From: Tannerella sp.
GTDB lineage: Bacteria; Bacteroidota; Bacteroidia; Bacteroidales; Tannerellaceae
Assembly: GCA_031261145.1 (NCBI GenBank)
Contig: JAISJX010000090.1
Span: 1-7,598 of the forward strand
Length of the DNA stretch: 7,598 nt
Direction of reading: 5' to 3'
Position 1 is the stretch's first letter; every line of letters begins with the position of its first letter. Shown here piece by piece: positions 5,433 through 7,598 of this stretch. A program made the translations under genes and the position numbers. The notes under the pieces were generated by a model. That model was not told where the DNA came from. It saw only the letters and a program-made list of their open reading frames with translations, and did no database searches.

Positions 5433-7273
5433 TGAGCGATATCATTCATCTACTTCCCGATCACATTGCCAACCAGATTGCGGCCGGCGAGGTCATTCAG
5501 CGGCCGGCGTCGGTCGTGAAAGAACTGATGGAAAACGCGGTGGATGCGGGAGCCGGACAGGTTACCGTCAATATCAAAGAGGCGGGACGCACCTTGATTC
5601 AGGTCATCGACAATGGAAAAGGAATGTCCGATACAGACGCCCGGATGGCTTTTGAACGACATGCCACGTCCAAAATCCAAGAGGCGAACGATCTCTTTTC
5701 GTTACAGACGATGGGCTTCCGCGGCGAAGCGCTGGCCTCCATCGCCGCCGTAGCGCAAATCGAACTGCGGACACGTCTGAAAGGCGCGGAACTGGGTGTG
5801 AAATTAGTCATCTCCGGCTCAACCTTGGACGCCATCGAACCGGACGCCTGCAACGAAGGCGCTGTCTTCTCCGTCAAAAACCTGTTTTATAACGTGCCCG
5901 CCCGCCGGAAGTTCCTCAAATCGAACGAAACGGAATTTCGGAATATCATGACCGAATTTGAACGGATCGTCTTAGTGAATCCGCAGATTTCTTTCGCATT
6001 GTATCATAATGAAATGGAAGTGTTGAACCTCCCGGCTTCAGGTTTGCGCCAACGAATCGTGAACGTATTCGGCAAGAAACTCAACCAGAAACTGCTTTCT
6101 CTGGAGGCTTCAGCCTCTGCCATCGTGCAGATAGAAGGCTTTGTGGGACAGACTGACGCCGTGAAACGGAAAGGCTACCAGAATTATTTCTTTGTCAATG
6201 GCCGCTACATGCGCCATCCCTACTTCCACCGCGCTATCATGCAGGCGTATGAGCCGTTAGTGCCCGCCGGTGAAATACCCGATTATTTTGTCTATCTGAC
6301 ATTAGATCCGTCCACCATCGACGTGAATATTCACCCGACCAAGACGGAAATCAAGTTCGAGAACGAACAACCCATCTGGCAAATCCTGTCCTCTGCCGTT
6401 CGCCAGACATTAGGTAAATCGAACGCCATCCCAAGCATTGACTTCAATATGGAAGGCGCTATTGATATACCGGTATATACCGCCGAAAAAAACATGGCGC
6501 CTCCGAAAATACATGTAAATACGGATTATAACCCGTTCCATTCCACCTCCCACCGCCCCTGCATCGAACGTGACTGGGAGACCTTATATAAGGGTTTTGA
6601 ACAGGATCGTGCACCGTCGCCGGAATACTTGGCCCTGTCTGCGGAGCTATCCGGGAACAAAGCGCCATTGCCTGCGGAAGAGACTGATCCGCTGTTTTCC
6701 GACATCACGAATCCTTGTTTCCAATATAAAAGCCGGTTTATCATTACGCCCCTGAAGTCAGGACTGGTATTGATTGACCAACACCGTGCACACATCCGTA
6801 TCCTGTACGAGCAATATATCTTGAACGTAAAACAACAAAAAACGCCTTCGCAGCAGGTGTTATATCCCGAAATCGTAGAGTTCACCGCCTCCGAAGCCGT
6901 CCTGCTGTCCGGTTTGACGGATAAGATGGCTTGGTTGGGGTTCGAGTTAAGCCCGATGGGTAATAACAGTTACTCAATCAACGCCATACCCGCAGGTCTG
7001 CAAGATTATACACCGGTGGAATTGCTCAAAGAGATTGTAAACGGCATAGCCGAACTCGGTAGCGACGTATTAGACGATGAAATGGCGGAAACACTGGCTC
7101 TGTCATTAGCGAAAGCCGCCGCTATCCGTCCCGGCAAACGGCTGAGCGTCGAAGAAATGGAATCCATCGTAGCCGCCCTGTTCTCCATCGAAGCCAATAA
7201 CCTAACCCCCGACGGCAAAATAATCATGTCCGTCCTGACCGACGAGGAGTTGACGAAACGGTTCAAAAGTTAG
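5432..7273 (+). CDS. mutL: DNA mismatch repair protein MutL
   Basis: MutL is the ATPase that links mismatch recognition by MutS to strand incision and excision. The 613-aa length is normal. The GHKL ATPase domain (about 1-330) has NQIAAGEVIQRPASVVKEL with the general base Glu31, Asn35 for Mg2+, DNGKG (60-64), ERHATSK (75-81), GFRGEAL (95-101) and the VNGRY (255-259) and NIHPTKTEIKF (299-309) segments of the transducer part. A poorly conserved linker (about 335-425) precedes the dimerisation domain (about 428-613). There the endonuclease motif, normally DQHAxxExxxxE, reads DQHRAHIRILYE (449-460), and the usual Cys-containing AC[KR] and CPHGRP motifs read as AKAAAIRPG (560-568) and TPDGKI (592-597). 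QQVLYP (474-479) fits the beta-clamp-binding consensus QxxLxP. Its ATG overlaps the upstream stop by one base (TAATG), with GAGG just ahead. The reading frame is intact. Confidence 0.97.
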   Translation: MSDIIHLLPDHIANQIAAGEVIQRPASVVKELMENAVDAGAGQVTVNIKEAGRTLIQVIDNGKGMSDTDARMAFERHATSKIQEANDLFSLQTMGFRGEALASIAAVAQIELRTRLKGAELGVKLVISGSTLDAIEPDACNEGAVFSVKNLFYNVPARRKFLKSNETEFRNIMTEFERIVLVNPQISFALYHNEMEVLNLPASGLRQRIVNVFGKKLNQKLLSLEASASAIVQIEGFVGQTDAVKRKGYQNYFFVNGRYMRHPYFHRAIMQAYEPLVPAGEIPDYFVYLTLDPSTIDVNIHPTKTEIKFENEQPIWQILSSAVRQTLGKSNAIPSIDFNMEGAIDIPVYTAEKNMAPPKIHVNTDYNPFHSTSHRPCIERDWETLYKGFEQDRAPSPEYLALSAELSGNKAPLPAEETDPLFSDITNPCFQYKSRFIITPLKSGLVLIDQHRAHIRILYEQYILNVKQQKTPSQQVLYPEIVEFTASEAVLLSGLTDKMAWLGFELSPMGNNSYSINAIPAGLQDYTPVELLKEIVNGIAELGSDVLDDEMAETLALSLAKAAAIRPGKRLSVEEMESIVAALFSIEANNLTPDGKIIMSVLTDEELTKRFKS

Positions 7274-7376
7274 TGTTATCCCAGCGTTTGGGAGGCGACG
7301 CAAGACAATTCTTTACATGGTTCCTGTGTATATACGGATAATAAATCCGCTTAACGCAGGGTCGAAATTAACGAAA

Positions 7377-7412
7377 TCCTCCATTTTCCATTCTTCTTTC
7401 TTCATTCTTTTT
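7377..7412. repeat. Low-complexity pyrimidine-rich tract
   Basis: For 36 bases the plus strand is almost purely C and T, with only three A and no G, built from variations of CATTTTCC and CATTCTTCTTT. It ends at the -33 box of the next gene's promoter. It looks like simple-sequence DNA rather than a coding remnant. The rest of 7274-7376 shows only two short 5-bp hairpins (7279-7293 and 7335-7349) with no T-tract, so no mutL terminator could be assigned. Confidence 0.4.
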
Positions 7413-7440
7413 GCACTCTGAAAACATTGTTGTACATTTG
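7410..7440 (+). promoter_or_regulatory. Consensus Bacteroides promoter of the oxidoreductase gene
   Basis: TTTG (7410-7413), a 19-bp spacer and TACATTTG (7433-7440), followed by C, match the -33/-7 consensus of the Bacteroides primary sigma factor at every fixed base. Transcription should start near 7447, leaving only about 13 nt of leader before the ATG at 7460. This is the best promoter in the window and shows that the oxidoreductase is a separate unit from mutL. Confidence 0.75.
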
Positions 7441-7459
7441 CAACCCTAAAACAGGCAGG

Positions 7460-7598
7460 ATGACAAAGAAAATACTGATTATAGGCGGCGGCGTAGCCGG
7501 TCTATCGACGGGTATCTATGCGCGGATGAGCGGATATGAGACCCGGATTGTGGAAATGGGACAGACCGTCGGAGGCATCTGTACGTCGTGGTACAGGA
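7460..7598 (+). CDS. FAD-dependent oxidoreductase, phytoene-desaturase/amine-oxidase type (5' part)
   Basis: Only the first 46 codons are present; the gene runs off the right edge. The start of a Rossmann dinucleotide-binding fold is clear: a hydrophobic beta strand KKILIIGGG, the GGGVAGLS phosphate loop (9-16), a helix, and Glu32 at the end of the second strand (RIVE), where the ribose of FAD is bound. The following VGGICTSWYR (37-46) is the GG motif typical of phytoene desaturase (CrtI)-like and related flavin amine-oxidase enzymes, rather than of NADH dehydrogenases or thioredoxin reductases. The ATG at 7460 follows a short leader from a consensus promoter and matches the usual start of the family a few residues before the fold. 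Substrate and pathway cannot be told from this fragment; a carotenoid role is only one possibility. Confidence 0.8.
   Translation, partial: MTKKILIIGGGVAGLSTGIYARMSGYETRIVEMGQTVGGICTSWYR

Noticed and set aside
7279..7293. TCCCA/TGGGA hairpin just after mutL as a possible terminator.
   Set aside because: Only five base pairs and no T-tract follows, so it does not meet the pattern of an intrinsic terminator.
5032..7355. An 11-base word ATCCGCTTAAC shared by the gap before the 102-aa gene (5032-5042) and the gap after mutL (7345-7355), as possible direct repeats flanking an insertion.
   Set aside because: Several shared 11-mers are expected by chance in a window of this size, and the flanking bases do not extend the match.

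Overview
The window looks like ordinary chromosome from a Bacteroidota bacterium, most likely order Bacteroidales (Parabacteroides/Tannerellaceae or a close relative). This rests on the protein families present, on promoters of the Bacteroides type (TTTG about 19 bp before TAnnTTTG), on A-rich leaders mostly without Shine-Dalgarno sequences, and on the long PPi-type phosphofructokinase. Genus is inference.

Layout, left to right. (1) A minus-strand ECF sigma factor is complete in the window and diverges from (2) an exported, membrane-anchored NfeD/ClpP-class serine protease, across a ~270 bp region with a 12-bp palindrome. (3) A 287-bp gap holds an inverted pair of CGCAGATT-type repeat arms, a weak terminator and a candidate promoter. 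(4) pfp (pyrophosphate-dependent phosphofructokinase) and ribE (riboflavin synthase) lie 12 bp apart and probably form one transcript ending at a strong intrinsic terminator. (5) The next gap carries, on the minus strand, a short decayed N-terminus of an IS110-family transposase, followed by the promoter of the next unit. (6) A 102-aa tail-anchored membrane protein of unknown function, preceded by an almost perfect Shine-Dalgarno sequence (unusual in this phylum), has its stop codon overlapping the start of mutL by one base. (7) mutL is intact, but the metal-site motifs of its C-terminal endonuclease domain are degenerate while a beta-clamp-binding motif remains. (8) After a pyrimidine-rich stretch and a textbook Bacteroides promoter, an FAD-dependent oxidoreductase of the phytoene-desaturase type begins and runs off the right edge.

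The genes do not form a single pathway: they cover envelope or stress response, glycolysis and flavin synthesis, and mismatch repair. I see no defence system, phage, CRISPR array, tRNA or rRNA. The points most worth a second look are the IS110 relic, the strong Shine-Dalgarno on the small membrane protein coupled to mutL, the altered MutL endonuclease motifs, and the intergenic repeat after nfeD. No clearly new multi-gene system is visible.
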